Below, in pieces: positions 22,627 to 32,640 of a DNA stretch of 64,000 nucleotides. The stretch spans positions 140,754,538 through 140,818,537 of the forward strand of contig CM060961.1 in assembly GCA_030765045.1 (NCBI GenBank), in the 5' to 3' direction. The notes under the pieces were generated by a model. The model saw only the letters and a list, made by a program, of their open reading frames with translations. It was not told the origin of the DNA and did not search any database. A program made the position numbers and the translations under genes. The DNA comes from Tenodera sinensis (Eukaryota > Arthropoda > Insecta > Mantodea > Mantidae). Positions within the stretch are counted from its first letter, which is position 1; every line of letters starts with the position of its first letter.

Positions 22627-23532
22627 CCGGGTGCGTAAAAAAGTGTCTGATATTGCAACGATAGTTGAGATTGGTCAAAACTAGAATAAAGGTTCCTTTG
22701 AATGTATGTCTGGAAACAAATACCTGTTGACACGTGAGTCATTTTACCCATGTTACAACAGGTAGAATTTGATCCTGAAACAAGTGAGCGAAGAATTGTA
22801 GCTGTTGAAAGTATCAAGTACTCTGCTCTTGCGAGGTTTGTTCTGCATGAGCAGAATTCCTTACCATGTTGAATGTCCGCAAGCTCTTAGGCCGCCTGAC
22901 CACCATGCCAGATCACAATTCTATCAATGGCTTCTACCCGTTCCTCCATTTCCGGAGGATAGTTGATACCTTCAGCAACTACAATTCTTCGGACATTTGA
23001 GGATCGCTGCTATCTGTTGTAACACCCGATCCTCCGGTGTGGGGAAGGTACGAGGTCTACCGCCATCCGTTGTCCTGGAAGCAAATGATCCCGTTTCTGC
23101 AAGTCGCTGGAATAACTTAGCGAAAAGCTTTTACAACGAAATGTTGCAGTGTGAATGTCTTTCAGCGTACATGATACGGACCTGTCGTTGACTATCATTG
23201 GCTAACACTTAACAAAAAACCATATCCGCCATTTTGCTCAAGGAACAGCATGACTATTTCACTGTTTACGTTGTCTACGCAATATAAAATCACTAATTGG
23301 ATATCTCACTGTAATGCAAGCACAACCTCATATGACTGAAAATCAGACACGTGCAAAGACCTTAAACAGAAAGACCGACTGTGCCACCAAACGCAACTCA
23401 CACTCAACACCAGTAAAGTGGCTCATATCTCAACAGCATTTGTTTCTGGAAATATGTTTATACAAACATTTATTCTATTTTTCACCAATTCCAACTTCTG
23501 TTGCAATACCGATACTCTTTTGAAGCAGCCGG
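22627..23532 (-). mobile_element. Tc1/mariner-like element with long inverted ends
   Basis: The left end starts ccgggtgcgt and the right-end complement starts ccggctgctt. The two arms then stay alignable for over 100 bp (gatattgcaac / ggtattgcaac, ctggaaacaaata / ccagaaacaaatg, ctgttgacacgtgag / ctgttgagatatgag). TA lies on both sides (22625-22626, 23533-23534). The inside encodes a broken N-terminal transposase part on the minus strand and no catalytic domain, so it is a deletion derivative. Its first bases match those of the MITE at 48797. Confidence 0.8.
22870..23198 (-). pseudogene. Tc1/mariner-type HTH fragment
   Basis: On the minus strand, pieces in shifting frames read KLFQRLAETGSF and GGRPRTFPTPEDRVLQQIA. 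This is the paired HTH and GRPR-like hinge seen in IS630/Tc1/mariner transposases of insects. A stop lies just before KLFAKLFQ and another after CPKNCSC. The rest of the transposase, including any DDE/D triad, is absent between the inverted arms. Confidence 0.65.
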
Positions 23533-23534
23533 TA

Positions 23535-24168
23535 TTAATATTTCTGAGAGGTGGACAGCTAAATAGTTCGTAACAATACAAGGAATACCCGCCTCTGAGT
23601 AAATTGCTTTGGTCATAAGAACTACCTGCTTTCCCTGGCGTGTACATCATAGCAAACTGAAAGCAAGGCATTACTTAAGAATGAGTTAATACTCGTAGAA
23701 GTATTGGAAGTATCGTTCAAACTGGCTTCCATTTGAAGCTGTAAATGTGAAGTCATGTTTCAGCTCATGGTACTCGTAAAAATGTTATCTACATTCATAA
23801 TTTTTATGGGCTTCACCTCTCGCTTAGGACCATATCATATAGAGAATTCTAGCCATACGGTGCATATCTTAAGTGTATTGAAAACTCTTTGGGAGTGTAG
23901 AACGAAGCCATGCAACCTTCAAGGAAAGTATTCTTTTTGAATTTTCTTGCTTTTAAATTTGATTTGGGAAGAACAGTTTCTATACGGTTTCATATGTTGT
24001 GTGCTTCATCAGCATTTTCCCACATTCTCAAATTGCTGTAAACCAATAGATCACAGCTTCATCAATAATGTCATTTTTATGACATAAGTACATAAGTTGA
24101 AGTGCTTTAAAACATATAATTATGTTCTTTCCAGTGTAGAATATACGAGTAATTTTGAACCATACATA
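23535..24168. other. unassigned sequence
   Basis: AT-rich with no repeat match and no protein motif. Confidence 0.4.
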
Positions 24169-24947
24169 AAGGGGAACGAATCAAGAAATATGATTCTTCC
24201 TAAATTAAGAATATGAGTTTAAAATGCAGTGGTAAGATTGCTTTTTTATATTTTGTATACCGTTCTCGCTGTGCAAGCTCAATAAACGTCATACGTCATC
24301 AGTTCCATCAGCGCGCTGCGGACGCTGGAATTTTACAACTTGCATATTGCTGCTTGTACTCGAATGCCTTTTCATAAATTGTTCTTGTTGGCATTTGTAC
24401 TTCGTGGTGGTGCTTTGCGGATGGTGTTACTGAGTCACTTTAGTATTACACAAATAACGTAATATTGTGAAAAATAAAATGCATCAATACTACAATGTGA
24501 GAAGCAAGACACAAGGAAACTAATTTTCACTCGTTGCCGAATAGAGAAAAATCTCACAAGGAATAAAGGATATGAATAGAATTTTGCAAAAGAAAAGATC
24601 TTTTGCCTGGTCCTAGTTTGTTTATGTTCCTTCCATTTTAAGGATGCAGATTACGACAAGGTACAGTAATTAAAAAAATACCATGCCGGATGAAAATTTC
24701 AGTGCTAAAGCAGATATTGAATTTCCGTTTATCACCTAGTAGGTATTAACTTGTTAGTCGTTTAAAACACCACATCTTGTCCGAGTTCGGTGGAGTTCAT
24801 GACGTCACGCGTGAAGTCAACAAGTGCACGTAGCATGAGAACGACTCACCTTGGGATGGTAAGACTGCCTGTGTTGATGTCTATTCTTGACTACAAATCA
24901 ACTAATGTGGCGAATGAACAATTTATTTTTCGTTTCGTTCCCCTTTA
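24169..24947. mobile_element. candidate inverted-repeat element (about 780 bp)
   Basis: aaggggaacgaatcaag at the left and its counterpart aaaggggaacgaaacga (complement of 24931-24947) at the right form about 13 matching terminal bases. The inside has no open frame of note and contains CpG-rich stretches (catacgtcatcag, cgcgctgcggacg, gacgtcacgcg). No clean target duplication could be fixed: the flanks read taa and tta. Superfamily not determined. Confidence 0.5.
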
Positions 24948-24949
24948 AG

Positions 24950-25384
24950 TTTAAAGAAACACTTTGGAACAGAATAGTATTCAACATGGGATTCATTTGA
25001 GACACGACATACCCTTAGCCAATAGTCCACTTCTTACGAGACTATGCAGCAGTCCTCCACCTCAAAACAGGTAGCTTTGCAGGTAGGGAGAACCTTTTAT
25101 TAACAACTTTCGCACTGTCATTATTGAAATTGCTAGCCCTTAACCTGCCCTGTACGCGGAAAGTGCTCTGACTCTTTGTACCTACATTCTAATGACACGC
25201 AGGCTGTCCCTTGCCCTTCCTTTACATAAACACCCCATCATTTTTATCTAACTGAACCACCTATGAATGTTGTTAGAAAGTCTTGGGGCCTAATTTCCGC
25301 CTAGTAACCACAAAGGTATGTTTTATGAATTCCACGCAAATAGCAATGCTTTGTTCATTTCGTTAACATAGAAAGAAAACAACT
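24950..25384. other. unassigned sequence
   Basis: No gene or repeat was recognised. Confidence 0.35.
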
Positions 25385-25470
25385 GAGCGCGAGGGTTCTG
25401 GCGGTAACGTCTGTGGTTCGCATTCGGGAGGTCCATGTTGAAATCCCGATCAAGACTGCGGTTTCTTCAT
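25385..25470 (+). repeat. tRNA-like SINE head fragment
   Basis: gagggttctggcggtaacgtc followed by ccatgttgaaatcccgatc resembles A and B boxes with about 35 bp between them. It lies 70 bp before a Rep-A copy. Confidence 0.4.
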
Positions 25471-26090
25471 GGTTTCTCTGTCACCAAGGTAAATTTTATA
25501 TCCCAGAAAGTTTCACTTTAGGCATAAAGCAATGGTAAAAATCTGATGTGTTGCACTCACATGACTTTCTCTACTCTTGTACTAACCATTCTTACAAACT
25601 CTTATTCCTATATCCTCTTCGTGTTAAGATAAACATTTGTACCAATTAGCTTATTGCTTATTTCCTTGTAGGTGCAAGGAGAATGTTAGAATACAGTAGG
25701 CCTTGTGCGATGGTCAAATCTTTTAAAGCTTTGAGATCCCGTTCTCTTTGCACACTTAACATATAAAAAATGAACAACGATGATCCATTTCACGAAAGTT
25801 TTAAGTTTTCCGAAACTAACACACATAACAAGGAATATCTCCGAAATGTTTCACCTTACAAGAAAATTTATTCACACATAAATTGTGTATTTTAGCAAGA
25901 TCTACATTTTTGTATAACATGATTTGGTCTATCTCTAACGGTTTAGCAGTTATGCTAAAGTCGTCGAGAGTAAATACGACTACATGGGCTATAGCCAGAA
26001 AATTCAAAACATACATTTCATTTGTCACAAAAATATCTCAAACATATGACATTTTAATCAAAATCGTTAGAGCCATTTTGAAGAAAATCA

Positions 26091-26125
26091 AGTGAGTGAG
26101 TGAGTTGGGTTTAAGGGCCCGTCGA
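26091..26125 (-). mobile_element. 35-bp LINE-like micro-insertion with 12-bp target duplication
   Basis: The 12-mer tgaagaaaatca at 26079-26090 is repeated exactly at 26126-26137. Between them lies (agtg)n-like sequence then agttgggtttaagggcccgtcga. Other Rep-A copies have only one copy of the 12-mer. Read on the minus strand the insert ends in CACT repeats, like a LINE 3' end cut off after about 20 bp. Similar text (ttaggggcccgtcga beside a ggatt repeat) occurs at 57137-57181. Confidence 0.72.
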
Positions 26126-26299
26126 TGAAGAAAATCAAAATTTTCTAAAAATGTTCCACGTAAAGGGTAGTTTAGGGTGGGGCTATTTTCTTCAAAATCT
26201 TCGTGTCGCATCCTTGAAAGACATTAAACTTAAATACCAACTTTGGTTTTTAACCGACTTTTCGTTCTTGAGTTATGCTGTTCACAGACACAGACACAG

Positions 26300-26301
<2 letters not shown>

Positions 26302-26389
<88 letters not shown>
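26302..26389. repeat. (CA)44 microsatellite inside Rep-A
   Basis: A near-perfect CA run at the fixed GT/CA position of Rep-A, followed by the T19 run at 26405-26423. Confidence 0.95.
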
Positions 26390-26391
<2 letters not shown>

Positions 26392-26781
26392 CTTTTTCTA
26401 AATGTTTTTTTTTTTTTTTTTTTAATTCAGGGGGTCTCAAAACATATTTTCAGTGAAATCTCGACATCGAATTTTTGGGTGGAATACAATACTTCCCCTA
26501 CTTACCAGTAGAGAAAGTAAAAGTGATAAATAGATGCTAATAAAAATGCTGTGCCATCTATCACTAGATAATAAAAGCAGGTAGGCTGGAGGGCACCCTA
26601 TGCATGTGTCCGGCATGTGCCGAAGCAGAAATATAGTTCCCAGCACTAAGTTCTCTGTAAACACGTGTCGAAGCTGCCATCTGGCCGTCACAGAACTAAA
26701 GGTAGTGTTGCCTAGCACTAAGGCCTTTGCGCACAACAGGTATTTTCTACCAGATTCGTAGCGATATAACTATGTAGGTAA

Positions 26782-27004
26782 CAATAGTATTTTGTTGTTT
26801 AACGACACTGTCAATTCCCAGGATCAGATCAGCGTCGCTGGTGTGCCGGAATTTTGTCCCACAGGAATTCTTTTACATGCCAGTAAATCTACCGACATGG
26901 AGATGTTTTTAAGCGCACTTAAAAACCATTGACCTAGGCCGGATTTGAACCAGTGGCCTTGGCGTCAGTAAGCCAGCGTCTAACCAATTGAGCCACCCAG
27001 GCCA
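26782..27004 (-). mobile_element. SINE-E copy 1
   Basis: On the minus strand the head reads gcctgggtggctcaattggttagacgc (A box) and ggttcaaatccgg (B box). The body runs down to gacagtgtcgttaaacaac. The flanks actatgtaggtaa (26769-26781) and tctatataggtaa (27005-27017) are a worn target duplication. The head resembles a generic tRNA but is a SINE promoter. Confidence 0.72.
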
Positions 27005-27017
27005 TCTATATAGGTAA

Positions 27018-27683
27018 AGCGACGTAAAATGAATGGAGGAAAAAAATGTGTATGCAAAAATTTAAAATTCCATACTCATTCTTCTATGTATGTTTCAAAA
27101 TAATATTGTTTGTCGCAGAGAAAAAAATACTTAAAACTTTTAAAACTATTTGTAACACATCGCGTTTTCCTCCCAACTTTTGGCTCTAATCCGGTTAAAA
27201 CCACTTCCTATCTAAGCCCTCAGATATGATACTCTTAAAAGATGAGAACAAACTCATTATTCAACTTGTCTATACTTTCTCTCGGCCATCTTACACTTAT
27301 CCTTTTAAATGATTGCGGTTTTAAAACAGTTTTGTACGAAATCACTAGCAGAATAAAAAAACGCAAAAGGAACTCATTGAAAAGGTGAGCAGGTAAGGGA
27401 ATGTGGAAATGATCCTTCACTGCAGAAAAGAAACATATAAAGAGCCAAAAATAGCCTCCTTGAAAGAAGAAAGGGCGATTCGGGTTATGTGGAATACTAA
27501 ATTAACGTATAAAAATAGAACTGAATGTTGGCGTATTCAGAACGGAATATATGAATACAGAAGAAGGTGAAAGCAATTCACATCGGATAAGAACAGATTA
27601 AGAGGCTTTGCATCGAAAAAAAGCAAGAAGGGGCTTCGGAAACACATGGAAAAGCAGCGTTAATTTTGTAGCTTTAAGTAAAA
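27018..27683. other. unassigned sequence between two SINE-E copies
   Basis: AT-rich with no gene or repeat recognised. Confidence 0.4.
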
Positions 27684-27700
27684 AGTATAATAGATAATGA

Positions 27701-27931
27701 TGATAATAATGTTTTGTTGCTTAACGGCACTGTCAATTGCCAGGATAACATCGGCGTCGCCGGTGTGCCGGAATATTGTCCCGCAGGAGTTCTTTTACAT
27801 GCCAGCAAGTCTACTGACATGGAACTGTCGGTTTTAACCACGTTTAAAAACCATCGGTCTGGGCTGGATTTGAACCCACGACCTTGGGATTACTAGGCCA
27901 GCGTCTAACCAACTGAGCCACCCAGACCGAC
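27701..27931 (-). mobile_element. SINE-E copy 2
   Basis: Same orientation and layout as copy 1, with strong similarity over the whole length (cactgtcaattgccaggat..., ccggtgtgccggaat, ttcttttacatgccag, agccacccag). Near-repeated flanks agtataatagataatg (27684-27699) and agtataagagaagaatg (27932-27948) mark an independent insertion, so this is not a tandem duplication of copy 1. Confidence 0.75.
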
Positions 27932-28211
27932 AGTATAAGAGAAGAATGTACCGCCACCGCCACTGCCACCACCCGGTATGCGTGTGGTATGATGTTTACT
28001 AAGTGCATTTTCAATTCAATGTTTACGTTCTAAATAATGTATTGTCTCTAACCCGTAAATATCACAGTGTTTGAAATTGGATTATTTATATTGATTTTTT
28101 GGGCCAGGAACCTTTGCGGGCGTACACAGAGCAAGCCACCAAGTTTCATCATAATTGGATCAATGGTTTAGGAGCGCATAGAGAACAAACATACAATCAT
28201 TTTTAATTTAT

Positions 28212-29032
28212 CTACTACGTGTAATAAAGTAGAGGAAATATTGTATTCCACCCAAAAATTCGATGTCGAGATTTCACCCGAAATATATGTTTAGAGGTCC
28301 TCTGAATCAATAAAAAAAAAACCCATCCGTGTGTGTCTGTGTGTCTGTCAGGCTATGGACAGCATAACTCAAAAACGAAAAGTTGGTTAAAAACCAAAGG
28401 TGGTATTTATTCAAGGACGCGACACGAAGATTTTGAAGACACTTCCTCCAACCTAAACTACCCTTCCCATGGAAAATTTTTCGCAAATTTTGATTTTCTT
28501 GAAAATGGCCATAACGATTTTAATTAAAAGGCCATACGTTTGAGATATTTTTATGGCAAATGAAATTTATATCTTGAATTTCTAGCTATAGCCCTGTAGC
28601 CGTATTTACTCTGGACGGCTTTTGCATAACTGGTAAACCGTTAAGAGACAGACCAAATCTTAGTATACAAAAAATGTAGTTCTTGCTAAAATACACAATT
28701 TATGTCTAAATAAAGGTTTTATAGTGTGAACTATTTCGGAGATATGCCTTATTTGTGTGAGTTTTGGAGAACTTATACTTCTGTCAAATGTAACATCGTT
28801 ATTCAATTTATTATTTATTTTGGTCACCGTATAAAGAAAGGAAAGCTTAGAAACATTTGACTATCACTCAAGACCTAGTGTACTCCCATATTCTCCTTCC
28901 ACTTTCAAGGAAATGAGCAAATATAATTTCTCCAAATTTTTATCTCAACATCACAAAGAAGATATAGGATTAAGAGTTCGTAGGAATTTTTAGCACAAGA
29001 GTAGAGAAAATCATGTGAGTGCAGCACATCAG
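28212..29032 (+). mobile_element. Rep-A copy, near full length
   Basis: The left end has the variant ctactacgtgtaataaagtag in place of the usual actggtaagtag. The body is complete with a short GT tract (28327-28350). The right end is agtagagaaaatcatgtgagtgcagcacatcag. Indels destroy all open frames. Confidence 0.85.
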
Positions 29033-29889
29033 ATATTTATGTTATAGATTTCCAGTTATATTGTTTCTATCTTACAAGATATCTAGCATAATATGTAAAC
29101 AGAAAAATATCCAGTCAACAATTCAAAATTATGGATTTTCCTCAAGTTATCGTACATATAAAGTGATTTATTAGGAGTACTATGTTATAAACACTTTACA
29201 GATAGTTTATGCTGCGTCGATATTTAATATTCCTCAGCAAATACCACTCACATTTTGACAACAGCGGTCTAATATTTGTAATGTACAATTTCACTAAAAC
29301 ATTTATTCAACTGAGATGCACTACCACAGTTATTTATATCTGCCACGCCACATTTTCGGGAACTCATGATTATATGGCCTTATCTTACAAGGGGCAGTCC
29401 CATAACAAATGCACATCGTACCTAATAATTTGTTGTTTAAACATACGGCCAACATTGAAAGAACATAATAATGAGGATTCATACTGTACAATACTGATAC
29501 TGTACAATACATTTCACTGTAAAATATTATTGACATAAAGAAGTTTTGATTAGGTACCTAAAGACTACATAACCTTAAAATAACTTTACGGTCCTTTGTT
29601 TAATTAAATATTTATTTATGGATGTTTTAACTGCTGTGGTTCCCAGCTTTCTATTCTATGAGTATATGCTTAATTTTGCCCAGAGGCCCCCTTATCCAGC
29701 TTGAGGTTCTTTCACTGGCGTAAATCTAGAACAACAAACCAAAGGTTTTACATGACATGACATTAAAATGTATCAAAGCGGCGCAAAACGAGAAAAAGGG
29801 ATTTAAAAATTTCTTTTGTCTCCTTGCATATTTCGCTTATACCTACTTTGCCACTAGATATCGAATTACAATACGTTACAAACATTTTG
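29033..29889. other. unassigned sequence
   Basis: Frames up to 109 codons (29209-29538) overlap frames on the other strand and have no motif. Confidence 0.4.
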
Positions 29890-30247
29890 TTAATTTTTCA
29901 GAACTGAAGGACTGTCTAATAAACTAATGTAGGCTTACATATTGAGAAGGATCTTTCAATGTCAAGAGTAGGTGCAGATTCGTACTTAAAGTAATAAACA
30001 TTGCGGGTTTCTAGCTCTTCTACATCGAGGGAATACTTCTTATCCAACAATACATCAGCAATCTAGCAATTGTATCATATACGTTGTTCTGTTTCAACAC
30101 ATTTTCCATTTTAGCAAGCACCAGTTTGCCCACCTTGCCTTCCACATGACCTGCAACCGATTTCACCATTTCCATTTGAATTTCAATTTTGCGGAAATAT
30201 TTGGTTTTCTCTTCGACATGATGAAATATAAATATCACTTCAAACAC
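29890..30247 (-). pseudogene. hAT transposase C-terminal relic
   Basis: The frame 30020-30247 includes GKVGKLVLAKMENVLKQNN, collinear with GQKVKEKVNYIISKNSGY of the hAT copy at 44.5 kb. Just downstream in another frame lies YFKYESAPTLDIERSFSIC, the hAT dimerisation motif (compare FKYTPITSCDVERSFSRY). It is a distant relative of the two fuller hAT copies, with no inverted ends found nearby. Confidence 0.55.
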
Positions 30248-30650
30248 TAGCTTCTTCTATGTGAAGATTATAGTGTAACAGTACGCATGGTGCGACTTTA
30301 AGAGTAGTAGGTAGATTCACTCTCATTCCTTTAATAAATAAATTAGTCTTATAATAGGCGTGTATCGTTTTGTTGGACGAGCGCAAATTGTTTAACAAGC
30401 GTTAACAAGAGTTTGTAGATTTTGAGGTTCTGAAACTTCTGAAAACAATCTCACGAAAAATGACAAAAAGCTGAACCTATTCTTCAACTGACCTCTAAAA
30501 TACCCTATAAAAATGCCTTATCAAATAAAATGCCGAAAAATTACCTTCAGAAACAGTTTAATTTCATTCATAATGTCATAATATACTTTTCATGTAACAC
30601 CCATCGTATTAGTATTATCAGAAAAAATACAAAGTCAAAGAAAGTCGGAT

Positions 30651-31252
30651 TGTGACGTCGGGTTCGGTGCACAACAAAGGACGGACGGGGCTAAGCTACT
30701 TCACACAACGCGCCTGGCCGACGAATGGGCAAAGAAGTTCAACCTCAGGCTACCTTGCACGACTCCTGTGTGTACGTGATTGTCAACAATCGAAGTGGTA
30801 GAAACAAAAAGGGGTTTCGGGAACGTTCGCGAAATTTCTAGCTACGTCATTGTGTGTGTAACTCGAGAAACGCCCATGTAACGTCATCATAAAGAGACTA
30901 GATAAGAACAGAGCAGCGAGTTTTTAGAGTTACAGTTACAGGCACGAGTCGGTCAGTGTGTCAGTGGGTGCGGAACAGCTGTGAGTGTGTGTCGTCGTCT
31001 TGGTAAGTCGTATGAAGATTCAACGAGCGTTGCGAATGATTACATCGTCGTAATTAGTGCGTGAGAGACAGAGGAAGTGAAGAAAGACACTAAACAGACT
31101 GAGGAAGGTTATGAGAAGTAAATGTGAGTTGTAATAGCCCGAAAGAGTGTAGATTGTGCTAGCGATGAATAGAAAACTGCATCTGTAATAAAATTTTAGA
31201 AAATCATAAAGTAATAGAAATGTAACCAGACTGATTTTTGCCATTTGTCACA
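30651..31252 (+). mobile_element. solo LTR, copy 1
   Basis: Starts tgtgacgtcgg and ends tttgtcaca, thus TG...CA with short inverted ends. It aligns over most of its length with 57735-58314 (gcacaacaaaggac, ctaagctacttcacac, gacagaggaagtgaagaaagac, ggttatgagaagtaaa). Promoter-like sequence (cataaagagactagataag) lies near 30890 and aataaaatttt near 31187 could be a poly-A signal. No primer-binding site, gag or pol lies next to it. The flanks do not give a clean duplication. Confidence 0.65.
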
Positions 31253-31712
31253 ATATCAAGATCTTTAATAAAAACATCATATTACCAGCACTGAAGTAAT
31301 CTTATGTTCCCAATAAATTATCCTACAGGTTGTTCAGAGGCTATTTCTTTCTGGCACTAGAGAATTTCCATTTCCTGAAAAATGCTACTAGCAGGTTAAT
31401 TAGACACCACACACGTTGCTCATTTTGCTCCAACGCAATCAAATTACACTTTCTAATAATATTTTCGAAAGAAAATAGTTTATATGGTTATAAATGGCAC
31501 AACACGATATGGATTCTGCTGCACTTAGTTGTCACAAATACAAAATGCATATAGTCAACACGAAATTCATTATTCTTGAACTTGATCTAAATGTTATTTT
31601 TACTATGATAATGCCATGTCATATTTTGAACATAATACAATTAGTGAAATGAATAACGGATTAAAATTCTTACACATGTTCTAAACACTTTTTCTGAAGT
31701 ACTAAAGATAAA
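31253..31712. other. unassigned sequence
   Basis: AT-rich with no match. Confidence 0.35.
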
Positions 31713-32010
31713 AATTTGAAATGTTGCACTCAAATGACTTTCTCTACTCTTGTACTAACTATTCTTATAAACTCCCGTTCCCCTATGTTCTTCACCTCAG
31801 TGAGATAAACATTTACACAAATTACGTTATTATAGCGGCGCCGTGGCCGAGCGGTTAGCGCGCTCGCCTACCACCTAGGCGGCCCGGGTTCGATCCCAGG
31901 GACCCGCATGTGGTATTCGTGGTGGAAGCGGCGAATTTTCTTCGTGTTGCAATTTAAAGATATTAAACCTAAATACCAACTTTACCTGTATGAACAAGTA
32001 GATAGAAAAA
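31713..32010 (-). mobile_element. Rep-A fragment split by SINE-B
   Basis: 31713-31834 is the right end of Rep-A on the minus strand (atgttgcactcaaatgactttctctactcttg...). After the SINE, 31932-32010 matches an interior block (attttcttcgtgttgcaatttaaagat...ccaactt). Several hundred bases between these blocks are missing, probably deleted at or after the SINE insertion. Confidence 0.6.
31835..31931 (+). mobile_element. SINE-B copy 2, 3'-truncated
   Basis: Head almost identical to 8393-8290 on the other strand (gcggcgccgtggccgagcgg, ggcggcccgggttcgatccc, gtggtattcgtggtgga). It stops after the first ~97 bp. No duplicated flank, so truncation by deletion is likely. Confidence 0.75.
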
Positions 32011-32461
32011 CCAGCGCTTATAAGAATAGTTTATGGAATGTGTGAGTACAGAAAATAATGTGAATTCAGCACATCGGAATTTTTTTTGCTTTTTAACCTA
32101 TTGGATGCCATTTGTATATCACTAAACTTTGGTTCACATCTGTAACTAGAAAGCATTCATAAAAATGTTTTATCAACTACAGAATTTTGATTCAAGTTAT
32201 TCATACACTGCACGAAGAGCAAACCCCAAGGTGAGACCCTTCTTTGAATTCTCGCCTCTTGGGACGGCAAGAGATTACAAGCATTTGTAGCAGTTCATCG
32301 CTTTAGCTCTTTCAATCCGATCGTTAAGCCACTACAGTAGACTGAAAGACTATCTGAGAGTTTCCGGTACCAAATCCATTACTGTGAGGAAAGAACGAAC
32401 AGATAAATTCTTTATGGAGACGTAGAATTTTAGCTTAAGTAATAAATTTAATGTCTTCTAC
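32011..32461. other. unassigned sequence
   Basis: Contains a loose echo of the Rep-A right end at 32030-32080 (agaatagtttatggaatgtgtgagtacag...gtgaattcagcacatc), too diverged to call firmly. Confidence 0.35.
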
Positions 32462-32640
32462 TACATACCTACAGAAAGTATTGCATTTCACCCAAAAATT
32501 GTATCCCGAGATTTCCACGGAAATAGGCTAGAGACCCGATGAATAAAAAAAATTAGAAAAAGGCCCGTGTGTTTGTGGGAACAGCATTAAAAAAACGAAA
32601 ATATTTGAATAGATACCAAATATGTGTTTAAGTTCAGAAT
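32462..32640 (+). mobile_element. Rep-A left-end fragment
   Basis: Matches the Rep-A left region: cagaaagtattgcatttcacccaaaaattg, gagatttccacggaaat, aaaggcccgtgtgtttgtg, gaacagcattaaaaaaacgaaa. It lacks both termini. Confidence 0.6.

Larger units (their letters stand above)
25543..26518 (-). mobile_element. Rep-A copy, full length, with expanded CA tract
   Basis: Begins ctgatgtgttgcactcacatgactttctctactc (complement of the right end) and ends ccagtagagaaagt (complement of the left end). All internal blocks are present. Its length of 976 bp is above the other full copies because of an 88-bp CA tract, a T19 run (26405-26423) and a 47-bp insertion at 26091. T-rich sequence flanks it. An open frame of 70 codons at 25816-26028 parallels the one at 15719-15946. 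Confidence 0.9.

Noticed and set aside
22232..22678. 148-codon minus-strand open frame
   Set aside because: It crosses the border of the Tc1-like element and a SINE-C copy, so it is a chance frame in GC-rich sequence.
26302..26389. CRISPR-like or satellite array
   Set aside because: Simple dinucleotide repeat with no spacers; no CRISPR is expected in an animal genome and none is seen.
26151..26511. Thr-His-rich frames
   Set aside because: Translation of the CA tract inside Rep-A.
26782..27931. tandem duplication of a ~900-bp unit
   Set aside because: Only the SINE-E parts match; each has its own distinct flanking repeat, so these are two separate insertions.
31835..31910. possible Leu/Ser-type tRNA gene
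   Set aside because: The same head occurs with a SINE body and target duplication at 8156-8393, so it is a SINE head.
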